The notes under the pieces were generated by a model. It did no database searches and had not been told where the DNA came from. It saw nothing but the letters and a program-made list of their open reading frames with translations. From Membranipora membranacea (Eukaryota; Bryozoa; Gymnolaemata; Cheilostomatida; Membraniporidae): DNA of 64,000 nt. The translations under genes and the position numbers were made by a program. Below, one piece after another: positions 43,198 through 54,769 of this stretch (the stretch's first letter is position 1; each line of letters begins with the position of its first letter). The DNA is taken from assembly GCA_914767715.1 (NCBI GenBank), contig OU612069.1, forward strand, positions 29,642,079 to 29,706,078, read 5' to 3'.

Positions 43198-44990
43198 TTA
43201 TTTTATTTTTACATTCGATGCTATCAACCTATTCCGATAGCGGAGTTCACGGACAAGCTGAATTCCTATTATGTCCAAGACCAAGAAGCAGGGGTTTTCC
43301 TGGAAATTCCAGATAACGGAATTTCCCTGCAAGTAAATGAACAGGAGGTTTTCAATCTCCTTGGACAAATAAATACTCAAAAAGCAACCACCACTGCCGA
43401 CTTCCCAAGCTGGATCTCAAAGAATAACAACTACATTCTATGTGAGCCTATAACGCACATTATCAACGCAATACTCTCCTGTGGTATTTATCCAGCAATG
43501 TGGAAGAAAGCAGAAGTGATCCCTTTGAACAAAGTGAAGCATCCCACACAGTTTAAGGATATGTGCCCTATCAGTCTTCTCTACCATCTTGGGAAAATAA
43601 CTGAAAAGGTCATGTCCTCACACCTTAGATCTGACATGCCACCGATGCCTGAACAGTTTGCCTATACACCATCCCTGGGCACCACAGACGCATTGGTGAA
43701 GCTCACAACCGACACAATAAACGCCTTAGACAGTAAGGATACAGTTGCCACTCAAGCCCTTATGCTAGATTTCTTCAAGGCATTCGATCGAATGCAGCCG
43801 GAGATCGCAGTAGAAAAGATGCTCAAGCTCAACATCAATCCCTGCACAATCAGACTCGTGCAAAGCTTTCTCTCTGACAGGTTCCAGTGCGTAAAGTATC
43901 AGTGTCCTACGTCGCAGTATCTTCCTAGCCACATCGGCGGCGTCCCACAGGGCACAATCCTCGGACCGATCCTGTGGAATTTATTCATTCATGATCTAAC
44001 GCCTGATGCAGAACACATCAAGTATGCGGATGACACCACAATTTACCATCACCTATCTAGAGCTAGTACTGTCATAACTGAATCTACTGCTCACAAAGCA
44101 ACAATATCCCTGTCGCATAATCCACTACAGGAAGCAGCCAACTATTCTGCTAACTGGTGCGACAAAAAACATATGCATCTAAATGCCTCCAAGTCGAATG
44201 TTATCACATTCACTCTTCGGAAGACCATAAGCTCTGATCAAATAATCATCAATGATTCTGTAGTCGCAGAACACCAGACCACTAAGCTTCTCGGTGTTAC
44301 ATTTGATAAACATTTGCATTTTAGTAAGCACGTGGAGACAATCATTGACAAATGCAGACCAGCTTTCCATGCCATCACTAAACTGCGGAAAGCTGGAGTG
44401 AATAATGACAGTTTGTGTACATTCTACAAGTCACGCATTGTACCTCTATTGACATATGCCGCACCTGCATGGTACCCAAATATATCTCTGAACGATCAGG
44501 AGAAACTTGAAAAGTATCAGCGGCTCTGTCTACGTATCATGTTGCCTAATATCGATGGCAGCGAAAACAGACAAATAGTTGCTGGCCTTGATGGTATCAA
44601 TGTTGTGCGTATTGGCCGTGCCTACGTTAATAGAGTCAAGACTGAGCCATACCACCTGCTCCACAAATACACAAACACTCACCGAGTTTCTGCACACACA
44701 TCAGATATATTCAGGCAAAAACCCGCACAGCCCTACTATCAAAAAGCCTTTTCTATAGGTTTTTCTAGTTAAAGTGTCATACTTTCTTTCTTTTACCTGA
44801 CCAGACCATTTTTTATATTTTGCCTGTATGTAATTCATGAAATACGAATAATGTCATCATGATCGATAGATAATTGCTTTTAGTTTTCGCTCCTTTTTCT
44901 ATTAACATGATCTTATTTGCTCCGGCATTGATCGGTTATTAAAGTGCATACATAACATAACATAACATAACATAACATTGTTAAATAACA
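43198..44990 (+). mobile_element. LINE RT copy A2 with intact 3' tail
   Basis: Same RT as A1, with the frame running on through HTSDIFRQKPAQPYYQKAF to a stop at 44,772. Then comes a 3' untranslated tail with GATCTTATTTGC, GCATTGATCGG and TTATTAAAG, finishing in a run of ACATA/ACATAACATA units to about 44,990. The tandem pentamer tail is the 3' end of the family. The palm motif is again DFFKAFD. Confidence 0.88.
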
Positions 44991-45423
44991 TAACATAACA
45001 TAACACTACAGGATGGATATTAGAACTTAAGCAATACACAAACTTCAAACTTCAAACCAGCCTGTTAACTTCATAGCAGGGAGAAAGACAAGCCAAACCC
45101 CAAATGATGTATCGACTCACTTGAGTGTGCAGGAAGGAATGCTATGCAGTAGAGCGAAACATGATTATCATGGTTCACCTATGCTATAATAATACCTGAT
45201 GGCTCAAAGTTGTGTGCCCCTATAACATTATGCAGACAACTCTGTCACAGAATCAAGTCATGTTAGAGACCACTAACCCAGTGGTCTGCTTTTATTGGTT
45301 AATGGCTGTTAAAATGCTTTAGCCCTTTAAATGATAAATTATAGTGTAAAGTAGTCCTACGTATTTTTTATAGTAAATGCTAAAAAATCCTAGGGAGCGT
45401 AGATTTAGACTATACCAATAATC

Positions 45424-46699
45424 AGTATTAAGGTAATGTCAAAGACCGATCCGAATATCAACATATCATATACCGTTGGAAAGCTGCCGAGCTACTGAAA
45501 ATGAAAACCTGAACAAAAACTTGATTCGATGACGTTGTGTCGTTTTAGGGAGGAAATGAGGCGGAAAACGCTCTTTTTGTCAATACAGATTGAGCAGTCA
45601 AATTAATTGCAAGAAATTTCAAATCAGGTGGAATGTATACTTAGAGATTGCGTTCATCGTAAAATTTGATTATCTTTGATATATGACTAGTCTAAACTGA
45701 CTTTTTACGTCACGCCATACAACACATTTTTTTGTGAAGCAGTGAAAATATGTGAAATTTCAATCATTAATTCACAACAGATCATAGGCTCGAATCAAAA
45801 TTAATTATGATTTTCTCCTAGAGAACTCTTCAAATGTCATACACATTGACTTTCAAAAATTTAGCTTGCATATTGCAATGACAGTAGACTCTCGAATACG
45901 GCTAATATTTTCGCCGCCTTTGCATAATGCCAAACATGCAGTCCAAATAACCATTATTGTGACCAAACAATGTTTTTTTGAAAGTTCTCACATACGAAGC
46001 CGCTTTCATTAACCATGGTGCACACAAGAAATGCCAACACAATTTTTCATTGCATATTCATTTTTCTTGAATTTAACGCAAAAGAATGCCAAAAAACAGA
46101 TGGCCTAGCAGCTGCCAAAATCAGCACACTACCAGAAATGCTGAATAAACAGTGTCATTTGTTTGGCCACAATAATGGTTATTTGGACTGCATGTTTGGC
46201 GTTATGCAAAGGCGGCGAAAATATTAGCCGTATTCGAGAGTCTACTGTCATTGCAATATGCAAGCTAATTTTTTGAAAGTCAATGTGTATGACATTTGAA
46301 GAGTACTCTAAGAGAAAATCATAATTAATTTTGATTCCAGCCTATGATCTGTTGTGAATTAATGATTGAAATTTCCACGGCTTCACAAAAAAAAAATTCA
46401 TTGTATGGCGTGAAGTAAACAGCCAATTTAGACTAGTCATATATCAGAGAAAATCAAATTTTATGATGAATGCAATCTCTAAGTATACATTCAACATGTT
46501 TTGAAATTTTTTGTAATTAATTTGACTCCGCCATCTGCATTGACAAAAAGAGCGTTTTTTGCCTCATTTCCTCCCTAAAATGACACAACATCATCGACTC
46601 AAGTATTTGTTCAGGTATTCATTTTCAGTAGCTCGGCAGCCTTCCAACGCTATATAATATGTTGATATTCGGATCGGTCTTTGACATTACCTCAATACT
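45424..46699. mobile_element. Foldback element with about 540-bp arms and a captured LINE piece
   Basis: The left arm begins AGTATTAAGGTAATGTCAAA, and the right arm ends TTTGACATTACCTCAATACT. Complementarity continues through ACCGATCCGAATATCAACAT, GGGAGGAAATGAGGC, AAAACGCTCTTTTTGTCAAT and AATAACCATTATTGT. The 170-bp centre (about 45,990-46,160) holds GATGGCCTAGCAGCTGCCAA and the following 40 bases, a piece of the second LINE family found at 39,838 and 55,998. No transposase. Confidence 0.88.
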
Positions 46700-47269
46700 A
46701 CATGCTATGACTCTAAGTATGTGTTTTTGTAGCATCAGCAAGCATATCTTCAGTGGTATTTTTTGTCAATCATTTGTTCTGTGGAGAATATGGCCTCATT
46801 CGGATATCACTTCTCTCCGCTAAGGCATGTAGGATGTTTAATACGAAGTAGATCCTCGCTCAACCGGTGAGCGATTTTGTACTTTTTGACTAGTAGCAAA
46901 ATTTTCATCTGCCACTACTAATGTAGGAAAGTGTGAGCAGGGAGAATGGTGTGAGGGTATGAAGTTGGATTTTGTCAGTAATTTTCAAGTTTGGCTGATT
47001 TGAATTTCAGGTCTTAACACCAGCTCTGAGATACCCTCAGCTCACCAGAGCACTAAAAAATCTTATACATATCAATACAGGCGACACATAATCAGTGAAC
47101 CCATCGAAAGTGGTTGTTGAGACTTCTTTGAGATAATCCTTACTCCTGAGTTTCCTCAAGGCTGGTCAATTTATAATTAGTCAAGTTAATCACCCTCCAC
47201 ATAAATCAGTATAATATTGTATTATATTGAGAGCTGAGGTATCAGTAGCAGGAAGTGATGCTTATTTAC
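46700..47269. other. LRR intron flank
   Basis: It resembles the flank upstream of cassette a (TGTAGGAAAGTGTGAG, CACCAGCTCTGAGATAC, GTGGTTGTTGAGAC). No exon. Confidence 0.5.
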
Positions 47270-47410
47270 CTGTCAGGTAGTTCTGTGATACTGCAGTTTG
47301 TCACATCAAGCTTCTTTAGGCTCCTCAGTTCTCTGATCCAATCAGGTGATGTACTCAGACTGGGATTCGCTCGCACAGTCAGTTCCTCCAGACCAGTCAG
47401 ATATCTCATA
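47270..47410 (-). CDS. LRR cassette exon c
   Basis: Reads RYLTGLEELTVRANPSLS, then TSPDWIRELRSLKKLDVTNC and SITELPD. Exposed residues TVRAN-PS and VTNC-S. The Leu of the LPD loop is Ser here (TSPDW), a change in the hydrophobic framework. Donor AG|GTAAAT. Confidence 0.88.
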
Positions 47411-48639
47411 CTGTAACAAGGAAAGTTATGTGAAGGTAAAGGGTTAGATGTTGTGCTATTGAAATAATCAGTGTTTTGGCTACATAGCAGGAAGGAAAGG
47501 CAGCCGGACCCCAGATGATGTATTGACAGCTGGGGAGTACAAGAATACTATGCAGTAGCGTGAGCGGTATTATGGTACAGATACAAAAACATACAAAAAT
47601 AGGAGTGGACCACACATACAAATAGCCAGGTTATAAAAGGTAAACACAATCTCAGACTTTCAAGTCTGATTTATTACCTGGTCAATTCAATAGCATTTCC
47701 AAATGGCAAATTACAGCCATAAATATCCATTGGCTGAGAACAATTGATTGATTGATTGAGCTAAAGACTGATGGCTGATGACTGTCAGCTTTCTTAGTAC
47801 CAGAGGATAGAGCTATGCTGTGCTATTCCTATTGCAGGACAGTAGATAAGGCCCTTTTAAACCTAGATTTTATAGATACTCCAGGGCCCTATGATCTTGG
47901 ACTCGATCTCTTGGCTCCATTGGTTTGGGTCTTGGGGCCACTAATCTGGACTAACTAACTAAGGTGTGGTGTTGGATGAGATTAACTTTACTTTGTCATT
48001 ACCTGTGTTGTGTAATTCTGTCTCAGACACTAGATCTTTATGGATGGCAAGATCATTGAGTTCAAGGAGTCCATTGGAAGGATGGATAAATGCAAGCTTT
48101 TGCTCGAAAAAGTGATTCTTTTAGAGGGAGAATTTATAAGTTGTCTTATTTTTGTCAAATTAAAGACGATCCGTAAACTTTCTTATGTCAGAATATTATT
48201 CTTAATAGTAAACTGTCATATTCCTATTGGCTGGGGGATGGAAGCATTCGCAGCTTCAGTCAGTTGCCTGCAGCTTGCTAGTGCACTGATCTTTCTGAGT
48301 TTGCCTGTGAATACCCACCTCTTCCCCTTATTTTTCACCTCCTAAATTAGGTGAATGAATATTGCAAGTTACGGAGGTCTTGACACAATTTTCAAGATAC
48401 TTTCAGCTCTTCCACCGGGCCAGTGAAACATCTATAACTATGACAATGCTGGCAACTCAAAATCAGTGAACCTATCAAGGAGATTATTGAGACTTTGCTA
48501 CGTAAATCACTATTTCTGAGTTCCCTCCATGACGGTTAACTTATAAATTGTCGAGTTAATCACCATCCACATCAGTCAGTATAATACTGTATTATATTGA
48601 GAGTTGAGGTAACAGTGGTAATTAATGATGCTTATTTAC
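47411..48639. other. LRR intron, partly unique
   Basis: It begins with the standard cassette flank, then unique sequence with an ATTGATTGATTGA run. A forward frame of 101 codons at 48,040-48,345 has no recognisable motif and is not called. The cassette-flank motif CCACCGGGCCAGTGAAACAT returns near 48,413. Confidence 0.4.
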
Positions 48640-48780
48640 CTGTCAGGTAGTTCTGTGAACCTGCAGCCAGTCACATCAAGCTTCTTCAGGCTCTCCAGTT
48701 CTCCGATCCAAACAGGTAATGTACTCAGAGTTGTATTCAATCGTACAATCAGTTCCTCCAGACCAGTCAGATATCTCACA
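48640..48780 (-). CDS. LRR cassette exon d
   Basis: Reads VRYLTGLEELIVRLNTTLS, TLPVWIGELESLKKLDVTGC and RFTELPD. Exposed residues IVRLN-TT and VTGC-RF. The 5' residue is Val (GTG) where most have Met, which is of no consequence for an internal exon. Confidence 0.88.
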
Positions 48781-49560
48781 CTGTAACAAGGAAAGTTATG
48801 TGAAGGTAAAGGTTTAGAAGTCGTGCTATGGAAATCACCAGTCTTTTGGCTACATAGCCGGAATGAAAGGCAGCCAGTCCACAGATGACAAATCAACAGA
48901 CTTGGGAGTACAGGAATGCTATGCAGTAGAGTGAAGCATGATTATTATGGTTCACCTATGCCATAATTATACCTTCTGGCTCAAAGTTGTGTGCCCCTGT
49001 AATATTGTGCAGACAATTCTATCACTGAATCAAGTCAGGTTAGCGACCACTACACCAGTGGTCTGCTTTTATTGGTTGATGTGCTGTTAAAATGGTTTAA
49101 CCCATTAAATGATAAATCATGGTGTAAAATAGTCCTATGTAAGTATTATATCTTCCCAATGTGCGGAAAAGTTAGGCGGAGTATAAGATCTGTATCATCT
49201 AAGTTTAGTTTATTTTTAGCAAGGAGTAACGGGTTTGGTTTAAGTTACAAAGTTAGAATATTTACTGTATTATACTTTGATGATTTACAAGTTACGGAGG
49301 TCTTGACACAATTTTCAAGATACTTTCAGCTCTTCCACCGGGCCAGTGAAACATCTATAACTATGACAATGCTTGCGACTCAAAATCAGGGAACCTATCA
49401 AGGAGATTATTGAGACTGCTAAGTAAATCACTATTTCTGAGTTCCCTCCATGACGGTTAACTTATAAATTGTCGAGTTAATCACCATTCACATCAATCAG
49501 TATAATATTGTATTATATTGAGAGTTGCAGTAACAGTAGTAATAAGCGATGCTTGTTCAC

Positions 49561-49701
49561 CTGTCAGGAAGTTCTGTGAGACTGCAGTCAGACGCATAAA
49601 GCTTCTTTAGGCTCCTCAGTTCTCCGATCCAATCAGGTAATGTACTCGGACTGTGATTCCCATGCACAGCCAGTTCCTCCAGACCAGTCAGATATCTCAT
49701 A
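49561..49701 (-). CDS. LRR cassette exon e
   Basis: Reads MRYLTGLEELAVHGNHSPS, TLPDWIGELRSLKKLYASDC and SLTELPD. Exposed residues AVHGN-HS and ASDC-S. It has two odd framework changes, LDV to LYA and a Pro at SPS, so this unit may be relaxed. Donor is AG|GTGAAC, as in g, j, k and m; the others use AG|GTAAAT (f has AG|GTAAGT). Starts 921 bp from d. Confidence 0.85.
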
Positions 49702-50272
49702 CTGTAACATGGAAAGTTATGTGAAGGTAAAGGGTTGGAAGTTCTGCTACGGAAATAATCTGTGTTTTGGCTATATAGCAGGAACGAAAGGCAGCCGGAC
49801 CCAAGATGGCATATAAACTGTCTAGAACGTTAATTAGTTTCTTGAGGATTGCTCAACACAGCATAGTAGAAAACATTTCCAGAGAGACTTCGATGTAAAT
49901 ATCATCATAGAATGCGCAAATTTAAAACTGATGATGGGCAACTAAGAAATCAGATCGCAGGTGAATAGGATAACCGGGATATCAAAATTTTTAATATATC
50001 TCAAATGTTCCGTTCACATGTAACAAAACCTGCTGGTGAGTGGTGATAACACCCGATTGGTCTTTGGGGATTCTTCAGACATATCAATGCAGGCGACTCA
50101 TAATCAGGGAACCCATCATAAGAGGTTGTTGAGACCTATTTAGGATAATCATTATTCCTCAACGGTGGCTAACTTATAAATAATCAAGTTAATCACCCTC
50201 CACATAAATCGGTATAATATTGTATTATATTCAGAGATGAGGTATCAGTAGCAGGAAGTGATGCTTACTTAC

Positions 50273-50413
50273 CTGTCAGGTAGTTCAGTGAGCCTGCAGT
50301 ATGTCACATCAAGCTTCTTTAGGCTCCTTAGTTCTCCGATCCAATCAGGTAATGTACGCAGACATTCATTGAATCCTAAAATCATTTCCTCCAGACCAGT
50401 CAGATATCTCATA
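50273..50413 (-). CDS. LRR cassette exon f
   Basis: Reads MRYLTGLEEMILGFNECLR, TLPDWIGELRSLKKLDVTYC and RLTELPD. Exposed residues ILGFN-EC and VTYC-R, the most distinct first strand of the set, with Met in place of Leu at EEM. Donor AG|GTAAGT is the strongest among the cassettes. Confidence 0.88.
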
Positions 50414-51195
50414 CTGTAACAAGGAAAGTTATGTGAAGGTAAAGGGTTAGAAGTCGTGCTATGGAAATCACCAGTCTTTTGGCTACATAGCCGGAACGAA
50501 AGGCAGCCAGACCACAGATGACAAATCAACAGACTTGGGAGTACAGGAATGCTATGCAGTAGAGTGAAACATGATTATCATGGTTCACCTATGCTATAAT
50601 AATACATTATGGCTCAAAGTTGTGTGCCCCTGTAATATTGTGCAGACAACTCTATCACTGAATCCAGTCATGTTATCGACCCCTACACCAGTGGTCTGCT
50701 TTTATTGGTTGATGTGCTGTTAAAATGGTTTAACCCTTTAAATGATAAATCATGGTGTAAAAGAGTCCTATGTAAGTATTATATCTTCCCGATGTGCGGA
50801 AAAGTTAGACGGAAGATAATATCTGTATCAGCTAAGTTTAGTTTATTTTTAGCAAGGAGTAACAGGTTTGGTTTAAGTTACAAAGTTAGAATATTTACTG
50901 TATTATACTTTGATGATTTACAGGTTACGGAGGACTTGACACAATTTTAGAGATACTTTCAGCTTTCCCACCGGGCCAGTGAAAAATCTATAACTATGAC
51001 AATGCTGGCGACTCAAAATCAGTGAACCTATCAAGGAGAATATTGAGACTTTGCTAAGTAAATCACTATTTCTGAATTCCCTCCATGACGGTTAACTTAT
51101 AAATAGTCGAGTTAATCACCATCCACATCAGTCAGTATAATATTGTATTATATTGGGAGTTGAGGTAACAATGGTAATAAGTGATGCTTATTCAC

Positions 51196-51336
51196 CTGTC
51201 AGGTAGTTCTGTGAGCCTGCAGTTTAACACATCAAGCTTCTTCAGGCTCTTTAGTTCTCTGATCCAATCAGGTAATGTACTCAGACTGCGGTTATAAGAT
51301 ACAATCAGTTCCTCAAGACCAGTCAGATATCTGATA
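51196..51336 (-). CDS. LRR cassette exon g
   Basis: Reads IRYLTGLEELIVSYNRSLS, TLPDWIRELKSLKKLDVLNC and RLTELPD. Exposed residues IVSYN-RS and VLNC-R. It lies 923 bp from exon f, the same spacing as exons j and k, which defines a 923-bp duplication module of exon plus intron. Confidence 0.88.
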
Positions 51337-51880
51337 CTGTAACAAGGAAAGTTATGTGAAGGTAAAGGGTTAGAAGTCGTGCTATGGAAATCACCAGTCT
51401 TTTGGCTACATAGCCGGAACGAAAGGCAGCCGGACCATAGATGACAAATCAACAGACTTGGGAGTACAGGAATGCTATGCAGTAGAGTGAAACATGATTA
51501 TCATGGTTCACCTATGCTATAATAATACCTTATGGCTCAAAGTTGTATCCCTTGTAATATTGTGCAGACAACTCTATCACTGAATCAAGTCATGTTATCG
51601 ATCACTACACCAGTGGTCTGCTTTTATTGGTTGATGTGCTGTTAAAATGGTTTAACCCATTAAATGATAAATCATGGTGTAAAATAGTCCTATGTAAGTA
51701 TTATATCTTCCCAATGTGCGGAAAAGTTAAACGGAAGATAATATCTGTATCAGCTAAGTTTAGTTTATTTTTAGCAAGGGGTAACAGGTTTGGTTTAAGT
51801 TACAAAGTTAGAATATTTACTGTATTATACGTTGGTGATTTACAAGTTACGGAGGTCTTGACACAATTTTGGAGATACTT

Positions 51881-52049
51881 TCAGCTCTTCCACCGGGCCA
51901 GTGGAACATCTATAACTATGACAGTTAGTTTCCTACAGCCTTCAGTCTCTAGATCCTGGATTGCTGAAGTAGCAATCCAAGAATGAATCTGAGTCAGTGA
52001 AGAGTTATGGGATACATCGAGCCGTGTCAGACTCTTTAGATTTTCTATG
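51881..52049 (-). pseudogene. Truncated copy of the LRR-cap/Roc exon start
   Basis: It has a good acceptor (GTTTTTAG) and the same phase 2 start as the real Roc-COR exon. It reads SIENLKSLTRLDVSHNSSL, then WIATSAIQDLETEGCRKLT. At 51,922 the homology stops, and the frame continues into LRR-flank DNA to TGA at 51,881. No Roc P-loop is present. If spliced to upstream cassettes it would give an LRR-only protein with a terminal cap. Confidence 0.8.
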
Positions 52050-52309
52050 CTAAAAACAACAAATTTACCATGACACTAATTGAACTACTTTATAGGATAT
52101 GTATTGTCTTGTTGCTGTAGGCGTCTAGCCAAAAACCTCATTTAATTGATGTTCTTTTTACTAAGCATAAAGTTTATTTGCAATATTTTACAGCTCATAA
52201 AGACATAGGGTCATAGATTAAAGAATACTAAAACACCTAACAAACCTTACCCCTTAAGCTCAGCTTGATAAACCCGACACCCCAGGTCTGAATTGAAAAG
52301 ACACTGATA

Positions 52310-52740
52310 TTCACTATACGTGATAAAGTCAGATTTCTTGGCATCACAGTTGATGATGAACTAATTTTTCAAGATTATTGTGCAATCAGTAATAAAAACA
52401 GCCTCCCAAATGATGTACATTGGTAAAAGTTTTGAGTCTCTCAGTTCCAAGCCTCTTCCTTATATGAAACCTTCTAATAATGAAACCATCAAATAACATA
52501 TTTTTAAGTTATTTGAAGGTTTCATTGTATATCTACTACCAAATTTATTTGGATTAATCTATGCAAGTGATAGGAAGTGCATACGGTAACTTTTTAAAGG
52601 CGCTCCAAGCTAGTCACCGAGCACCCTGGTATTGATGCTCCGATATACACCCAAACTAAGACACTTGCTCTCAGTTTCATTCGTGATGAGGACCGCTTTA
52701 CAAATGACTTCTCAAATAAATCCCGATTAGGACAATACCG
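52310..52740 (+). pseudogene. LINE RT C-terminal remnant, copy B
   Basis: Counterpart of 34,020-34,450 (KVRFLGITVDDELIF), with an extra T in the AATTTTTCAAG run that breaks the frame. Confidence 0.65.
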
Positions 52741-54769
52741 CATCATGAAATACAGAGGTGCTTGGGGCTGAGACTGCTTTTTACGAGATTGATTCACACC
52801 ATAAACAATATACATTTTCAACTTTAACAACAGAGGCCTGATTTTCCTTTGTCATTGTCCTTAACCAGTGCCAGTGTCTACACCCAGTTGCATGGCTTGT
52901 TTGTCAGTGATTGTAATAAGTCAATCCATCCATATCTTTGACATATTGTTAGGTCTAAGACTGTTACGTCATCATTTTCTTTGATATCATTGATATTGAG
53001 AACGTTTCATAATTCCCCAGGTAACCGTAAATTTTTAAAACCTGTTGAATTTTAGTTATCTAATAGTGCTTGATTGCCTGACCTTCACTGTTTTCCGTCA
53101 TGCCAGTGGCATTCCACATCTAATAATGAAACTGAATACCTTTTATAAACACTTCTGCATTTTTGTAGAATTATCAAAAAAACTAAAAAAATGAAAAGGT
53201 GAACAGAAATAGGACAAAACAAAATAATAAGCAAGATGGGAAGGGATTTTTGAACAAAAACCACAGAAAAGACACGGAAAATAAGACAAGACATTGAGCA
53301 TCAAAGATTGTCTTCATCTAATAGGTGCGTATTTCATGACACTACCACACATTACTGAGTTATAAATATCAGTGATGTATTGCATTGATATTGCACTGTA
53401 GTTTCCTTATTTTAGTTCTACTTTTATTCTGTTCATCTATCTGCTTATTTGGTGTTCACCCTTGAAATTTATATTTAAACAATCAACATCCATATATTGT
53501 AGCTCAATATACTGCTCATAAACATTGAAGGTCATATAAATTTTCATTCTTATAATACTTTACTTACTGTTAAATCAATATATCTACAAATATCGGTTGG
53601 TTCAGATAAATTCACAGTAAATTAAATGCAATTTTTCCCCAAGATTGGGGCTGAGCATTGCAATAGATATTTTTTCCCTTTGGCATTACATTAGCCTATG
53701 AGCATTGTTTAATGAACTTGAAGTGACTTTCACAGTATGAGCAGAACAAGATTTTGGTATTGGCGCAGCCCTAAAATCAAGAAAAATCAAAACAAATGTT
53801 TCATAATTCTAAAAAATCCCCGTCAAGAGCAAGATGCTAGGAAAATTTGGTCTAAAGTTTGTGTGCCTAGTGGAAACAGGACTGGAAATATTTGAAAGAA
53901 AAGATCATGTATGTTAATCATTGCAATGACAGCGCATTTAATTCATTGTGTTGCATTACAGTTTCAAACAATCTGCTAAACTGTAAAGATCATCGAGTTT
54001 CAGAATTGTATGATGGCACCATCTTCAAACCGAATAATAGGCAACATATTTTGCCTCTTTTAAACTAAAATGGAATCTACCATGATATCATAAATATTCT
54101 GTCTAAATTGCCCTACTTATCCATCTCCGCTGTTTTATGATAATGATTTAGAGTGTCTAATAGACTTCTCCCTTTGAATCATTGTACGCCAACTCACTCT
54201 CATCTCAGTCAGCCTCTGCCACCAATTTGTCGTTTGGAACTATTTGCCGTTATAAGCTCTTGAAATTACATGATTTATGAGGTGCTGCAGTAGTTAGGGT
54301 TTTACATTAGACACATTGGTTATCCAAGAAGGTTTACGAACATATTTGTATGCCATTTCAACATTTATTGTAAATTGTACACTTTTAAGTGGTTAATTTC
54401 CTGATTATTGTAAATGTGCACAAATATCACCCATACCAAATGTAGCCCGACCCAAAACTTTTGAAGGTTTTTTATCCTTGTCTGTGCGTTTTCATTTAGG
54501 TAAACGTTTTGAGCAGGTTTGTCAGGAAGAGCATCCGACCTCAAATGCTCCTGTGCCCCATCAGGGTCCAGTCCGCAGACCCGTACTCATACCGAGACAA
54601 AAAAAACCAAAGCAACATCATCGTTTCTCACACGGTATCGCAGGGTATCGAGACTATAAATGGACTTGAGAGTTTATTTGATCAGGTTAAAAGGCTATGC
54701 TATGTGTAATCTCTCACAACCAATTTGCTTATAGGCCGAGAACTGGTACTACAGAAGCTATTTTTTAAT
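52741..54769. other. Intron DNA of copy B
   Basis: It follows copy A at 34,451-36,370 base for base with scattered changes. No coding content. Near 54,720 it keeps the AACCAATTTGCTTATAGGCC piece of an RT finger region. Confidence 0.5.

Larger units (their letters stand above)
41098..44697. repeat. 1,800-bp tandem duplication (two copies)
   Basis: 41,098-42,897 and 42,898-44,697 align base for base with only a few substitutions (for example C/T at 41,764/43,564 and A/C at 42,108/43,908). The junction joins the LINE sequence TTTCTGCACA to LRR-flank TAAATCAGTATAATATTG. The flanking original ends share CACA..ATCAG, so microhomology probably guided the event. Each unit has one LRR exon and one RT segment. 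Confidence 0.92.
33629..44790. repeat. Segmental duplication, copy A (about 11.2 kb)
   Basis: It contains the 5' end of the Roc-COR exon, its upstream intron with LINE remnants, LRR exons and an RT-bearing LINE. The order is repeated at 51,922-59,043 with small substitutions. Copy A is longer because it keeps 36,372-38,605 (absent from B) and has the 1,800-bp tandem duplication. Conversely about 100 bp near 54,602-54,720 is absent from A. Confidence 0.9.
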
